Of a DNA stretch of 64,000 nucleotides, positions 1-8,408 are shown in pieces. This stretch comes from Nostoc favosum CHAB5714 (GTDB lineage: Bacteria; Cyanobacteriota; Cyanobacteriia; Cyanobacteriales; Nostocaceae). The notes below the pieces were generated by a model. It ran no database searches and was not told the origin of the DNA. It was given only the letters and a program-made list of their open reading frames with translations. Both the position numbers and the translations under genes were made by a program. The stretch lies in NCBI RefSeq assembly GCF_020829495.1, contig NZ_JAIVFQ010000009.1:86615-150614 (forward strand). Reading direction: 5' to 3'. Each line of letters opens with the position of its first letter. Positions within the stretch are counted from its first letter, which is position 1.

Positions 1-1
1 G

Positions 2-1090
2 CATACAAACTCGGTTAATGGTGTCAGCTTCAATCCCAATGGCAAACTGCTGGCAACTGGCAGTGCTGACAAGAGTGTGAAACTGTGGGACACCACCACA
101 GGGAAAAAAATTAAAACCCTCAGTGGGCATACAAACTCGGTTAATTATGTCATCTTCAGTCCCAATGGCAAACTGCTGGCAACTGGCAGTGCTGACAACA
201 CGGTCAAACTGTGGGATACCACCACAGGCAAGGAAATTAAAACCCTCAGTGGGCATACAGACTTGGTTTGGGGTGTCAGCTTTAGCCCCAATGGCAAGAT
301 GCTGGCAACTGGCAGTGCTGACAAAAGTGTGAAACTGTGGGACACTACCACAGGGAAAAAAATTAAAACTCTCAGTGGGCATACAAACTCGGTTAATTAT
401 GTCATCTTCAGTCCCAATGGCAAACTGCTGGCAACTGGCAGTGATGACAAGAGTGTGAAACTGTGGGATACCACCACAGGCAAGGAAATTAAAACCCTCA
501 GTGGGCATACAGACTTGGTTTTGGGTGTCAGCTTCAGTCCCAATGGCAAGATGCTGGCAACTGGCAGTGCTGACAAGAGTGTGAAACTGTGGGACACCAC
601 CACAGGCAAGGAAATTAAAACCCTCAGTGAGCATACAAATTCGGTTAATTATGTCATCTTCAGTCCCAATGACAAACTGCTGGCAACTGGCAGTGATGAC
701 AAGAGTGTGAAACTGTGGGATACCACCACAGGCAAGGAAATTAAAACCCTCAGTGGGCATACAGACTTGGTTTTGGGTGTCAGCTTCAGTCCCAATGGCA
801 AGATGCTGGCAACTGGCAGTGCTGACAACACGGTCAAACTGTGGGATACCACCACAGGCAAGGAAATTAAAACCCTCAGTGGGCATACAAATAAGGTTTG
901 GGGTGTCAGCTTCAGCCCCGATGGCAAGCTGCTGGCAACTGGCAGTGCTGACAACACGGTAAGAATGTGGAGATGGGATTTTGATTATTTAGTTAAGGAA
1001 GGATGCAATTTCATAGACAATTATCTCAAGCCTAATCCTGATGATGCAGATGCCCTTGAAATTAACAGGGATTTGTGCAAGAAGCTTTGA
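2..1090 (+). CDS. WD40-repeat beta-propeller protein (5' end outside window)
   Basis: The reading frame is open from base 2, so the gene starts upstream of the window; a GTG at 77 is internal to a blade and not a credible start. Seven complete WD40 blades plus part of an eighth are visible, each about 42 residues with GHT, SPNGK, LATGSAD and VKLWDTTTGK motifs. The blades alternate between an HTNSVNYVIF form and an HTDLV(W/L)GVSF form, so the DNA repeats with a roughly 252-bp double period and very little divergence. After the last blade a tail of about 35 residues (YLVKEGCNFIDNYLKPNP) matches the ending common in cyanobacterial WD40 receptor-like proteins, often preceded by NTPase or effector domains. 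What precedes the blades here cannot be seen. Propellers of this type act as protein-binding or sensing scaffolds. Confidence 0.9.
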   Translation, partial: HTNSVNGVSFNPNGKLLATGSADKSVKLWDTTTGKKIKTLSGHTNSVNYVIFSPNGKLLATGSADNTVKLWDTTTGKEIKTLSGHTDLVWGVSFSPNGKMLATGSADKSVKLWDTTTGKKIKTLSGHTNSVNYVIFSPNGKLLATGSDDKSVKLWDTTTGKEIKTLSGHTDLVLGVSFSPNGKMLATGSADKSVKLWDTTTGKEIKTLSEHTNSVNYVIFSPNDKLLATGSDDKSVKLWDTTTGKEIKTLSGHTDLVLGVSFSPNGKMLATGSADNTVKLWDTTTGKEIKTLSGHTNKVWGVSFSPDGKLLATGSADNTVRMWRWDFDYLVKEGCNFIDNYLKPNPDDADALEINRDLCKKL

Positions 1091-1218
1091 CAATTTTAGA
1101 TTTTAGATTCAGGATTGAGGCTCGAAAACTGCCCCTTGATTTATCGCCTTTTCCTCTACCCTTGACAAATCCTGCTTTTCCTTAACTTGTTACGAATGGC
1201 TTAACAGTCATATTAACT

Positions 1219-2085
1219 ATGCCTCACATTTACGTTTGTTCTCCGTCCAAGCCTATTGATCCTAATTTATCTAACCCTACTACTTCCATCGAAATTCTCA
1301 ATCAGTTGGGTTATGATGTCACCTTATCTTCCCACGCACTGGATAACTGGGGTAATATTTCCAGTCCCATTGCTATGCGAGTATCGGATTTACAAGAGGG
1401 CTTTATTAATCCTCAATACGATATAGTTATGGCATCTGTGGGAGGCTGGTGTTCTAATGAAATACTCCCACATATAGACTACAAACTAATTGCTAAATAT
1501 CCAAAACCTTTTATTGGTATGAGTGACATTACCACTCTATGCTGGAATCTTTGGCAAAAGGCTAACATCCCGACCATTTATGGTCTAAATTTGCACCACT
1601 TTGCTGAAGATACGCCACTATCAGAGTTTTGGCAGTTTCAAAAAACATTAGCAAGTCCCCTGGAGTTTTCCGGGTTCACGCGAAAGCCAATTCAAGAATT
1701 CCAAGTTTATCGTTCAGGACGTATGTCTGGACCTTTAGTAGGGGGTAACTTAGCTGTGATGTGCTGGCTATTAGGTACGCCTTTTGCTCCTGAAATTCCC
1801 AACGGAGCAATTTTGTTTTTAGAAGACGACATTGAAACCAACGGCTACTACTGGCAAATGTATTTAACCCATCTCAAGCTAGCTGGAGCATTTGAAAAAA
1901 TCAGTGGTTTAGTTTTCGGTCAAGTAGACAAAGGTACTGTATTTCAGCCTAAGTCGTCCTTTAAAGAGATTTTAGACATCCTTGTAGGCGAATATGATTT
2001 TCCGGTCTTGATAGAAGCCGACTTCGGTCATATTACTAATCCTATAAGTATTCCCTTTGGAATTTACTACGAGCTAACAATTTAA
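1219..2085 (+). CDS. S66-family LD-carboxypeptidase (LdcA/MccF-like)
   Basis: A 288-residue protein with the three landmarks of peptidase family S66: nucleophile Ser102 in a GMSDIT motif, Glu202 in FLEDD, and His271 in DFGHITNP. The family includes the cytoplasmic LD-carboxypeptidase that trims tetrapeptides during murein recycling and the microcin C immunity peptidase MccF; the sequence does not decide between them. The N-terminus is a little shorter than in E. coli LdcA but the Ser-Glu-His set is intact. The ATG at 1219 is the first in frame; no strong ribosome binding site precedes it. It stands alone, downstream of the WD40 gene by 128 bases and followed by a stretch of gene relics. Confidence 0.85.
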   Translation: MPHIYVCSPSKPIDPNLSNPTTSIEILNQLGYDVTLSSHALDNWGNISSPIAMRVSDLQEGFINPQYDIVMASVGGWCSNEILPHIDYKLIAKYPKPFIGMSDITTLCWNLWQKANIPTIYGLNLHHFAEDTPLSEFWQFQKTLASPLEFSGFTRKPIQEFQVYRSGRMSGPLVGGNLAVMCWLLGTPFAPEIPNGAILFLEDDIETNGYYWQMYLTHLKLAGAFEKISGLVFGQVDKGTVFQPKSSFKEILDILVGEYDFPVLIEADFGHITNPISIPFGIYYELTI

Positions 2086-2170
2086 TTACTGATTTTCATA
2101 AAAATTGCACCTATCACTTTTTGTCTTCATTCAGCATAAGCCTATACATTAATTGATACTGTTGGCGAAA

Positions 2171-2230
2171 ATGATTGCTACTGCCAGTGAGCATAGAACT
2201 GTTAAACTTTGGACAACTGAAGGTCAATAG
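2171..2230 (+). pseudogene. WD40 blade remnant
   Basis: A 19-codon piece (MIATASEHRTVKLWTTEGQ, then TAG) is a recognisable last half-blade of a WD40 repeat (ATAS..RTVKLW). No propeller reading frame continues upstream, so this is a relic of a deleted WD40 gene, probably related to the one at the start of the window. Confidence 0.6.
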
Positions 2231-2287
2231 TAAGAGCGATCGCACTTTGTGTAAAGGTATCGGCACTCAAAAGTGAACTACTCCTCC

Positions 2288-2440
2288 TTATTTTGGTAAT
2301 AACATCTGAAAATCTGGGTCATATTTGGCTTGTCGCCAATTCTTGGCAGTATAGACTTGCTTTGGAGTTAAATTTTTAGCTTTTCTGAGGTCGGCTTCAC
2401 TACACACAAAAGATTTGATTGCACAGATAAGGGAATCCCT
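2288..2440 (-). pseudogene. C-terminal remnant of a pentapeptide-repeat-type protein
   Basis: Minus-strand frame ending at 2288 reads EADLRKAKNLTPKQVYTAKN and continues NWRQAKYDPDF; this LTP.Q...AKNW..A.YDPDF pattern is the usual ending of cyanobacterial pentapeptide-repeat or ion-channel fusion proteins. The frame closes at a TGA shortly upstream and no start is available, so only a fragment survives. The longer overlapping minus-strand frame (2368-2553) has no family features. Confidence 0.5.
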
Positions 2441-2688
2441 ACCTCACGTCGGGTACAAGGACGAACCAAGAACGTTTGTGGCGTGTACTCCAGTTCTAAG
2501 ATGGCTGTTATAATCAAAATATTTAGACAATTTCTGGAAATACAAAGGAGCATAGTGTATTCCTTTATAGAAATATTTGTGCAGAAATATTTGGTTGTAT
2601 CTCTGAAATCAAATTACTTGTCATCCATGTTTGGTTAGATGTGATACATTAGCAGTTAACTATAAAACTAAAATCAAGGCTAGTTACT

Positions 2689-3078
2689 ATGTCTGGAGAA
2701 TCTAATGATATTGGTTTGAGTGAACTAATTGCCAAAGTAAAAGAAGAGTTGGCGAATACTAACAAAGAATCCCCAGTATTTTTCGTAGAAAAGATCGAGT
2801 TAGAACTTCAAGTCACAATTTCCAGAGATAATGAGACTAAAACTCAGGGTAAAGCAAAAGCTGGTTGGAAAATTTTTGTTGTCTCCGGTGGACTAGAAGG
2901 TAGCAAAGAAGCTACTACAAAGATGAAACGAGAAAATATACACAAGATAAAAGTCACCCTCACTCCAGCCATACTTACTACTGAAGAAATATGGAAACGA
3001 ATAGATCCAAAACTACAGAAAAAAATTAGCGATTCAACTTCACAGACAGTTATACATGGTGATGATGACAAAATTTAA
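2689..3078 (+). CDS. Trypco2-like (trypsin-co-occurring domain 2) small protein
   Basis: 129 residues. An N-terminal amphipathic helix (IGLSELIAKVKEELANTN) is followed by a strand-rich core (FFVEKIELELQVTISRDNE, then GKAKAGWKIFVVSGGLEG) and a Lys-rich tail. This layout (short helix, V/IELEL.V, charged loop, G.KFWVV.VG, strand I.KIKVTL.P) matches the Trypco2 domain described in NTP-dependent biological conflict systems, where it accompanies STAND NTPases and peptidases as an effector-associated module. An AAGG at 2675-2678 supports the ATG at 2689. The next gene, 142 bases downstream on the same strand, is a CHAT-NB-ARC-TPR protein, the kind of partner expected. The family call comes from pattern, not from a search. 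Confidence 0.7.
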   Translation: MSGESNDIGLSELIAKVKEELANTNKESPVFFVEKIELELQVTISRDNETKTQGKAKAGWKIFVVSGGLEGSKEATTKMKRENIHKIKVTLTPAILTTEEIWKRIDPKLQKKISDSTSQTVIHGDDDKI

Positions 3079-3079
3079 C

Positions 3080-3211
3080 TATAGCAATCCGATTTGATTT
3101 CTGAAATTACTGGCGTAGCTAGGGAAAAGGGAACAGGCAACAGGGAACAGAGAAGAAAGAATAAAAGTGTACGAAGTTTTGTTCAAAAATCAAATAGGAG
3201 TCCTATACTTT
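3080..3211. repeat. Palindromic element upstream of the CHAT-NB-ARC gene
   Basis: Imperfect terminal inverted repeats of about 26 bp (3080-3105 and 3186-3211; sequence type TATAGCAATCC-ATTTGATTT) enclose a short AACAGG-type heptamer stretch. The same end sequence recurs at about 8237-8265 and in the element at 32563-32665. The right end lies ten bases before the start codon at 3221, so the leader of that gene comes from the repeat. Confidence 0.65.
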
Positions 3212-3220
3212 GGAAAGTGA

Positions 3221-6200
3221 ATGATAACGCTAAAGCTAAATCTATTTCCAATTGACAGAATAAAGTTTCAAATATCCGCAGACAAGTATGGTAGCGAAGA
3301 GTCTAAGTTACCCTTTTCTGATGGTGATGCTGATCCTAATCTATTTACCATACTTAATGCACTAAATGCTCTAGATCGTAGATACAAATCTAGTAAAAGT
3401 GATGACAAGAATTGGATGTTACAAGAAGGCTTACTCGTTAAAGATAATAAGCGGTTTTTTTATGCGTCAGAAATGCATAAAAAGATTGGGATAAAACTCT
3501 ACAATGCCTTATTCACTGGTGAAATTAAAGAAGCACTGCTTGAGGCATTGGGAAAAGCTAGTTCAACGGAAACTCAAGAGCGCTTACATATTCAACTTCA
3601 GTATGAAGCTGACGCGATTCAGACATCTAACTTACCTTTATATCCTTGGCAATTGGTACATAATGAACAGGATTTTCTAGCAAAACGCCGAGTTATCTTC
3701 TCATATCTAATTGCCCATAGAAATTCCCTACCAAAGGGAAAACGATCGGTTGAGCAGATGAAAGTTTTACTAATCTCATCAACGGCATTTGAAAATGACA
3801 ATCAAAGAATTCAGTCGCAAGAACTAGCAATACGTCAGGGTTTGAGAAAAGCTGAACTGGAGAACAGTGCTTGTTTATTGTCCTGGTATCAACCGCCAAA
3901 AAAACCAACCTGTGAGAGATTACGTGATTATTTGACCAATCATAGAAATGAAAGTAGCAAACGTCCTGACATAATCCATTTCAATGGGCATGGCTATTTT
4001 AAGAGACGATGTTATACTCCTTCTTGTCTTAAAGACCATTCCAATGAAGTTATTTATCCAAAAAACGTTAATAAATGCAAAATTTGCAAAGTTCCTTTAA
4101 ATAAACCTGAAGGATTTCTTCTGTTCGAGGATGATAACGCACAGTCTAATTACATAAATGCTGAAGCCTTTGCTAATCTGGTGAGTATTAGCAAGCCAGC
4201 ACCAGCATTAGTAGTCATCACTGCTTGCAAATCAGCGCTAGCTTATGAAAGTGATTCAGTTTTCAACGGTATTGCTCAAAAACTTCTTCTTGATGTGTCA
4301 GCAGTTGTAGCAACACCATTTAATATCAGTGAAGATAGTGTAACTAGGTTTATAGAACAGTTTTATCGTGCCTTGGGTGCTAAACAATCGTTGCTAGAGG
4401 CAGTAACACTAGCTTCTAATGCAATGCGCTATTATGACTACGAATGGTATCGTCCAGTTATCTTCATGCGTTATGATGGCAACGAAGATGGATATCTGTT
4501 TGAATTTGATGATAGCTCAGAAACTAAATCAGAAAAAAAATCAGATGAACAGCAACAAGCAACATTAAATATCCCAGCGAACATTCCCCATAGTGGCATC
4601 ATTGAGGATCAATTTTTTGGACGGGACGAGGAACTCAAAAAACTACAGAAGCTTTTCCAAGATAAAAATATAGTTGCTATTACTGGTATGGGTGGAGTTG
4701 GTAAAACAGAACTAGCTATTCAATATGCCAATCATCATTACAAGCAACAGACCTATGAAGGTGGGGTTTGCTGGGTTCAGATGGAGGAAGATGAAAATCA
4801 GGAAGACTCTAATCTGGGATTTGGAGAAATGCTACTCTTTGCTAAATCCGAATTAAACTTGCAGCCACCACCATCGGATTTAAAGAGTCAGATTAAATAT
4901 TGTTGGAAGTACTGGCTAGAAGGCAATGTGCTTTTAGTGGTGGATAATGTTACGAAGAAGAATTTTGAGAAAATAGTACATTATCTACCGCCCACCACAG
5001 ATAAACGCTTTAAGGTGCTAATCACCACACGGGACAAGTTAGGTTCGCCTACTGTACCACTGGACTTGAATGTACTGTCTCAAGAAGCAGGGTTGGATAT
5101 ATTGAATTCGCTAGTGGGAAAAAGAGTACAAGATGATTTAAAAGTTGCTAAAGAACTTTGTCAGTGGCTAGATAATTTGCCTTTAGGGTTGGAGTTAGTA
5201 GGACGCTATTTGAGCATAGACGAAAGTTTATCTCTAGCAAAAATGCAAGAAAGGTTAAAAAATCAGCGTCTGGAAAGTAAAGTTTTGCTAAAGAGGCAAG
5301 TGATGACCGCTCAGCGAGGTATTGTTGATGCTTTTGAGTTAAGTTGGAAACGTTTGGATGAAAATCAAAAATTTTTAGGGTATCTACTAAGTTTGTTTTC
5401 CTCCTCTCCTATTCCCTGGTTATTAGTAGAAAAAGTAGAAAGTGCAGGAAAAGTTGAAGAATCAACTGATTTAGAGGAAGCCAGACATACTCTAATAGAA
5501 TTCAGTTTAATTAAAAAAAGTGATAAAGAAAGTGACGATAATGCTTACCAACTGCATCCACTGATTCGAGAATTTTTTAAAGATAAACTGAAATTATTAG
5601 AGACAAAGGTAAATGAAGAATACAAGCGCAATTTTTGTCAAGCGATAGCAGAAGTAGCTAGAGAAATTCCCCAGAGACTTACTATTAAAAAAATCTTAGA
5701 AGTTGAACAAAGCATTCAGCATATACAAGAGGCAACAGAAGAAGCTTTGAATAAATATCTGAGTGATGAGAATATAATCCAACCTTTCATTGGTCTGGGA
5801 AGATATTATGAAGGTCAGGGATTGTATTCAGAAGCAGAAAAGTGGTACAATAAATGCCTGTCAACTACTGAAGAACGCTTGAAAGAGGTGTGTTCTGATG
5901 TAGTTAAAAGTCAAGTAGTTAAAAGTCAGAATGCCCTGGCAGATTTATACTTATTTCTGAAACGCGATCAGGATGCTGAACTTCGATATCGCAAAGCTTT
6001 AAAGATTGGAAAAAAGCTCCGAAAACAGAAGCCTTATGATAAAGATAAACAATACGCTCTTGATGTAGCCAAAAGTCAGGCTGATTTGGGTTATCTCTAC
6101 TCCTTGCAAAAGCGCTATTGGAGAGCTAAGCCCCTACTTGAGAGCGCACTAAAAATCAGAAACGAATATCCAGAAAATCACTCAGAAATTGTAGAGAGTT

Positions 6201-6904
6201 TAAACTACTTAGCATATTTTTATCGTGTGCAGGAGGACTGGGATAATGCTCAAAAGCTATATGAAAAAGCGTTGCAGAGGAGTGAAAACTTCTCAAACGA
6301 TGAGGATGAAAACTTGCTTATTGCAGCCGAATGTTACCATAATTTAGCTACGTTTTACCATTCACGGGAAAACTATGACAAGGCTGAAGATGGTTATCAT
6401 CAAGCGTTGAAGCTGAATCAACAATTACAAGGACAGGAGAATCTAGAGGCAGCTCATATTTTGAGTACCTTAGCTAACCTCTATAAAGACAAGAAAGATT
6501 ATAAAAAGGCTGAAGAACATTATCTCAATGCCTTAGATATTAGAAATAAACTTTTAAAAAAGCACTTAAACATTGCGGAAAATTTGAGAAAACTGGGTTA
6601 CCTATTTTATGATCAACAACGCTATTCAGAGGCTATATCTTGGTTTTACAAAACATTAGAAATGATAAAGGATCTGATTGACGATAAGGAGCCATCTGCA
6701 TCTAATAATAAAGATAAATTAGTTAAATGGATATACGGTATTTTGTGTTCATTGGAAGACTTAGTACATAAAAGTAAACGTCAAGATGTAGTTTTTCAAT
6801 GGGGAAAGATAGCTAAATTTGACGAAAAGCAAACGCTTCCTTTACCGACAATATCTGATGAAATAATCGCTCCTGTCTTAAAACTCCTGGGTTGTGATAA
6901 GTAA
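3221..6904 (+). CDS. CHAT protease-NB-ARC NTPase-TPR receptor-like protein
   Basis: 1227 residues in a STAND/NLR-like layout. Residues about 1-425 form a CHAT (caspase-like) domain: His257 in HFNGHG and Cys336 in ITACKSA are the expected catalytic dyad. Between them sits an insertion with four cysteines in two pairs (C264, C269, C286, C289) that looks like a zinc knuckle. Residues about 450-830 are NB-ARC: Walker A GMGGVGKT (489-496), Walker B VLLVVDN, sensor LITTRD, a LPLG motif and a winged-helix end with LHPLIREFF. From about 850 to 1180 come tetratricopeptide repeats (YYEGQGLYSEAEKWY, YRKALKI, YHNLATFYHSRENYDKAE and others). In such proteins the repeats sense a trigger, the NTPase oligomerises and the protease is released. 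The Trypco2-like gene lies just upstream. The substrate is unknown. Confidence 0.9.
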   Translation: MITLKLNLFPIDRIKFQISADKYGSEESKLPFSDGDADPNLFTILNALNALDRRYKSSKSDDKNWMLQEGLLVKDNKRFFYASEMHKKIGIKLYNALFTGEIKEALLEALGKASSTETQERLHIQLQYEADAIQTSNLPLYPWQLVHNEQDFLAKRRVIFSYLIAHRNSLPKGKRSVEQMKVLLISSTAFENDNQRIQSQELAIRQGLRKAELENSACLLSWYQPPKKPTCERLRDYLTNHRNESSKRPDIIHFNGHGYFKRRCYTPSCLKDHSNEVIYPKNVNKCKICKVPLNKPEGFLLFEDDNAQSNYINAEAFANLVSISKPAPALVVITACKSALAYESDSVFNGIAQKLLLDVSAVVATPFNISEDSVTRFIEQFYRALGAKQSLLEAVTLASNAMRYYDYEWYRPVIFMRYDGNEDGYLFEFDDSSETKSEKKSDEQQQATLNIPANIPHSGIIEDQFFGRDEELKKLQKLFQDKNIVAITGMGGVGKTELAIQYANHHYKQQTYEGGVCWVQMEEDENQEDSNLGFGEMLLFAKSELNLQPPPSDLKSQIKYCWKYWLEGNVLLVVDNVTKKNFEKIVHYLPPTTDKRFKVLITTRDKLGSPTVPLDLNVLSQEAGLDILNSLVGKRVQDDLKVAKELCQWLDNLPLGLELVGRYLSIDESLSLAKMQERLKNQRLESKVLLKRQVMTAQRGIVDAFELSWKRLDENQKFLGYLLSLFSSSPIPWLLVEKVESAGKVEESTDLEEARHTLIEFSLIKKSDKESDDNAYQLHPLIREFFKDKLKLLETKVNEEYKRNFCQAIAEVAREIPQRLTIKKILEVEQSIQHIQEATEEALNKYLSDENIIQPFIGLGRYYEGQGLYSEAEKWYNKCLSTTEERLKEVCSDVVKSQVVKSQNALADLYLFLKRDQDAELRYRKALKIGKKLRKQKPYDKDKQYALDVAKSQADLGYLYSLQKRYWRAKPLLESALKIRNEYPENHSEIVESLNYLAYFYRVQEDWDNAQKLYEKALQRSENFSNDEDENLLIAAECYHNLATFYHSRENYDKAEDGYHQALKLNQQLQGQENLEAAHILSTLANLYKDKKDYKKAEEHYLNALDIRNKLLKKHLNIAENLRKLGYLFYDQQRYSEAISWFYKTLEMIKDLIDDKEPSASNNKDKLVKWIYGILCSLEDLVHKSKRQDVVFQWGKIAKFDEKQTLPLPTISDEIIAPVLKLLGCDK

Positions 6905-7102
6905 ATAGGCGGAAATAAACATTACTATGTTAAGAAATATAAAATTACTGAAACCCTTACTAATAAATAATGACAAATGAAAAATGACGATCTAACTAGT
7001 TAACTTTATTTGTGCCAACCTACTTAGTGAAATTTAAGAGTTCAAAAAGAAAAAGAGTGCCTAAATAGAGCCTCTATTTTTATAGGCTGAAGGAATTGAT
7101 AA

Positions 7103-7138
7103 ATCCTGGCAAAGAGAGGCAAATCTTCTTGCCAGGAT
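7103..7138. terminator. Hairpin between convergent genes
   Basis: ATCCTGGCAA (7103-7112) pairs with TTGCCAGGAT (7129-7138) across a 16-base loop. It lies between the end of the CHAT-NB-ARC-TPR gene and the convergent gene at 7574-7194. There is no long T run, so a terminator role is an inference from stem and position. Confidence 0.4.
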
Positions 7139-7193
7139 CGCTAGAGAAACCTAAATAAGGATACGTTAGTAAAGCTTTTCCATCAGGAATCAC

Positions 7194-7574
7194 TCAGTTG
7201 CGTAAAATCTTGTTAATAGGTGGCTTGGAGTGTATAAGGGACTTAATTTTCAACAAGTCTTGCTCTTTGTGTAAGCACTCCTCAAACTCTATGCAGTAAC
7301 CCTCTTCATCGCGTCTTACACACTGTGGTTTGCAATTTTCTTTTTGGGTTATCCGCTTAGCACGACTGTCAACAGTATTCGCTTCTTGTGAGCACGCTTT
7401 TGGTTGATTCGGTTTTTGCGTGTCGTTTGCTACATTAGTAGAAACAGCATTTGCTCCTTCTTCTGCGTTTATCCCCACAGGACGAGCATTAGCCGCGCTC
7501 ATCCCAACCGCAGTAATACCAAGAGTTACAATCAAGGAGATTGTGTCTTTGACAATTCTGTTTTTATTCTTCAT
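7194..7574 (-). CDS. Small exported Cys-containing protein
   Basis: 126 residues, not assigned to a family. The first 31 residues are a classical signal peptide (basic MKNKNRIVK, hydrophobic stretch, AANA|RP-type cleavage site). The mature part is hydrophilic and has five cysteines, four of them clustered in CKPQCVRRDEEGYCIEFEEC, suggesting disulfides or metal binding in the periplasm. The spacing to the small exported gene at 7830-7669 is 94 bases and both are on the minus strand, so they may be co-transcribed. The overlapping plus-strand frame at 7404-7646 has no features and is rejected. Confidence 0.6.
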   Translation of the reverse strand: MKNKNRIVKDTISLIVTLGITAVGMSAANARPVGINAEEGANAVSTNVANDTQKPNQPKACSQEANTVDSRAKRITQKENCKPQCVRRDEEGYCIEFEECLHKEQDLLKIKSLIHSKPPINKILRN

Positions 7575-7668
7575 AGTTGGTCAATCCTTGTAAAGCCAAA
7601 AGTAAGGTGTCCCAATGTCAACCAAAAAAAACAATTCCAGCTTTAGTCAGAAAATCATTACTGACTTG

Positions 7669-7830
7669 CTAATAAGGCACACTTCTGGAAGTTTTCAAAG
7701 CTCTTTCTCTTTCAGATATATGCGTTTGCACAGGAGTTTTCTCAATTACATTCGCTGCGGATACCTGTGTTGGTGAGGACGTAATAGCAAATGGGAGAAT
7801 AAGTAAAGGGCTGGTAACGAAACGTTTCAT
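7669..7830 (-). CDS. Very small predicted exported peptide
   Basis: A 53-residue frame, start ATG at 7830, stop at 7669. The N-terminus (MKRFVTSPLLILPFAI, then VSAAN) is a plausible signal peptide with an A-x-A type cleavage near residue 25, leaving a charged mature peptide of under 30 residues. An AAAGGT lies about ten bases upstream of the start. It precedes the Cys-containing exported protein gene on the same strand and shares its short signal-plus-hydrophilic-tail design. It is not recognised as a family and could be a truncated gene. Confidence 0.4.
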   Translation of the reverse strand: MKRFVTSPLLILPFAITSSPTQVSAANVIEKTPVQTHISERERALKTSRSVPY

Positions 7831-8408
7831 ACTTTCTGAACCTTTATGATTGATAAATAGTTAAGAAGAAGTAATAGAAACAAGGAGAAAACAAGCAATA
7901 AATGATATTGATATTGCTCAGAAGGTATTTACTTGTTTATCCTGCTTCTACTTTTATATAAGTTCAAGTCCAATCGACCTATACACTTGTGTGAGGCAAA
8001 TACAAATTTACTTTCAAGATAAAAAATCTCTAACCCTTATATATCAAAGCTTACAGGAAATTATGTTTCTTCAAGATGTAACACCATTTCACAAAATTCA
8101 TGATACAAATAACATTCGGGAGAGACGCGATTAAGGTGAAACAGTATAACGGGACGCAATAGACTCACATTTTGCATCAGACCTCGATGATTACAAATCG
8201 CACGACAGTCACACACCGCTTTGCTCTCAATTTTCACAAATCATATAGGATTGCTATAGTTCAGAACTCTCAAAAGTGTATAAGCTGAAAAAAACAAACC
8301 TATATATATGATGTAGCCCCCGGAGGATAAATTAAAAAATAGTCTCTGGTGCTAAAGCTTCGCTGTTAATGTCATGTTTTCAAGAGACTTGAGGTAACTA
8401 AAATTACT
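7831..8408. other. AT-rich intergenic region
   Basis: It serves as promoter region for divergent genes (small exported genes to the left, HTH/DUF1822 pair to the right). It contains one end of the TATAGCAATCC-type palindromic repeat (about 8237-8265) without a matching second end. No gene or RNA was recognised. Confidence 0.5.

Larger units (their letters stand above)
2086..2688. other. Intergenic stretch with gene relics
   Basis: No intact gene is seen. It holds a WD40 blade relic (2171-2230), a pentapeptide-type C-terminal relic on the minus strand (2288-2440) and an AT-rich leader before the Trypco2-like gene. This looks like decayed accessory DNA. Confidence 0.6.

Noticed and set aside
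123..962. Several plus- and minus-strand frames across the first WD40 gene
   Set aside because: They repeat with the WD40 period in other frames and have no protein features; they are shadows of the repeat.
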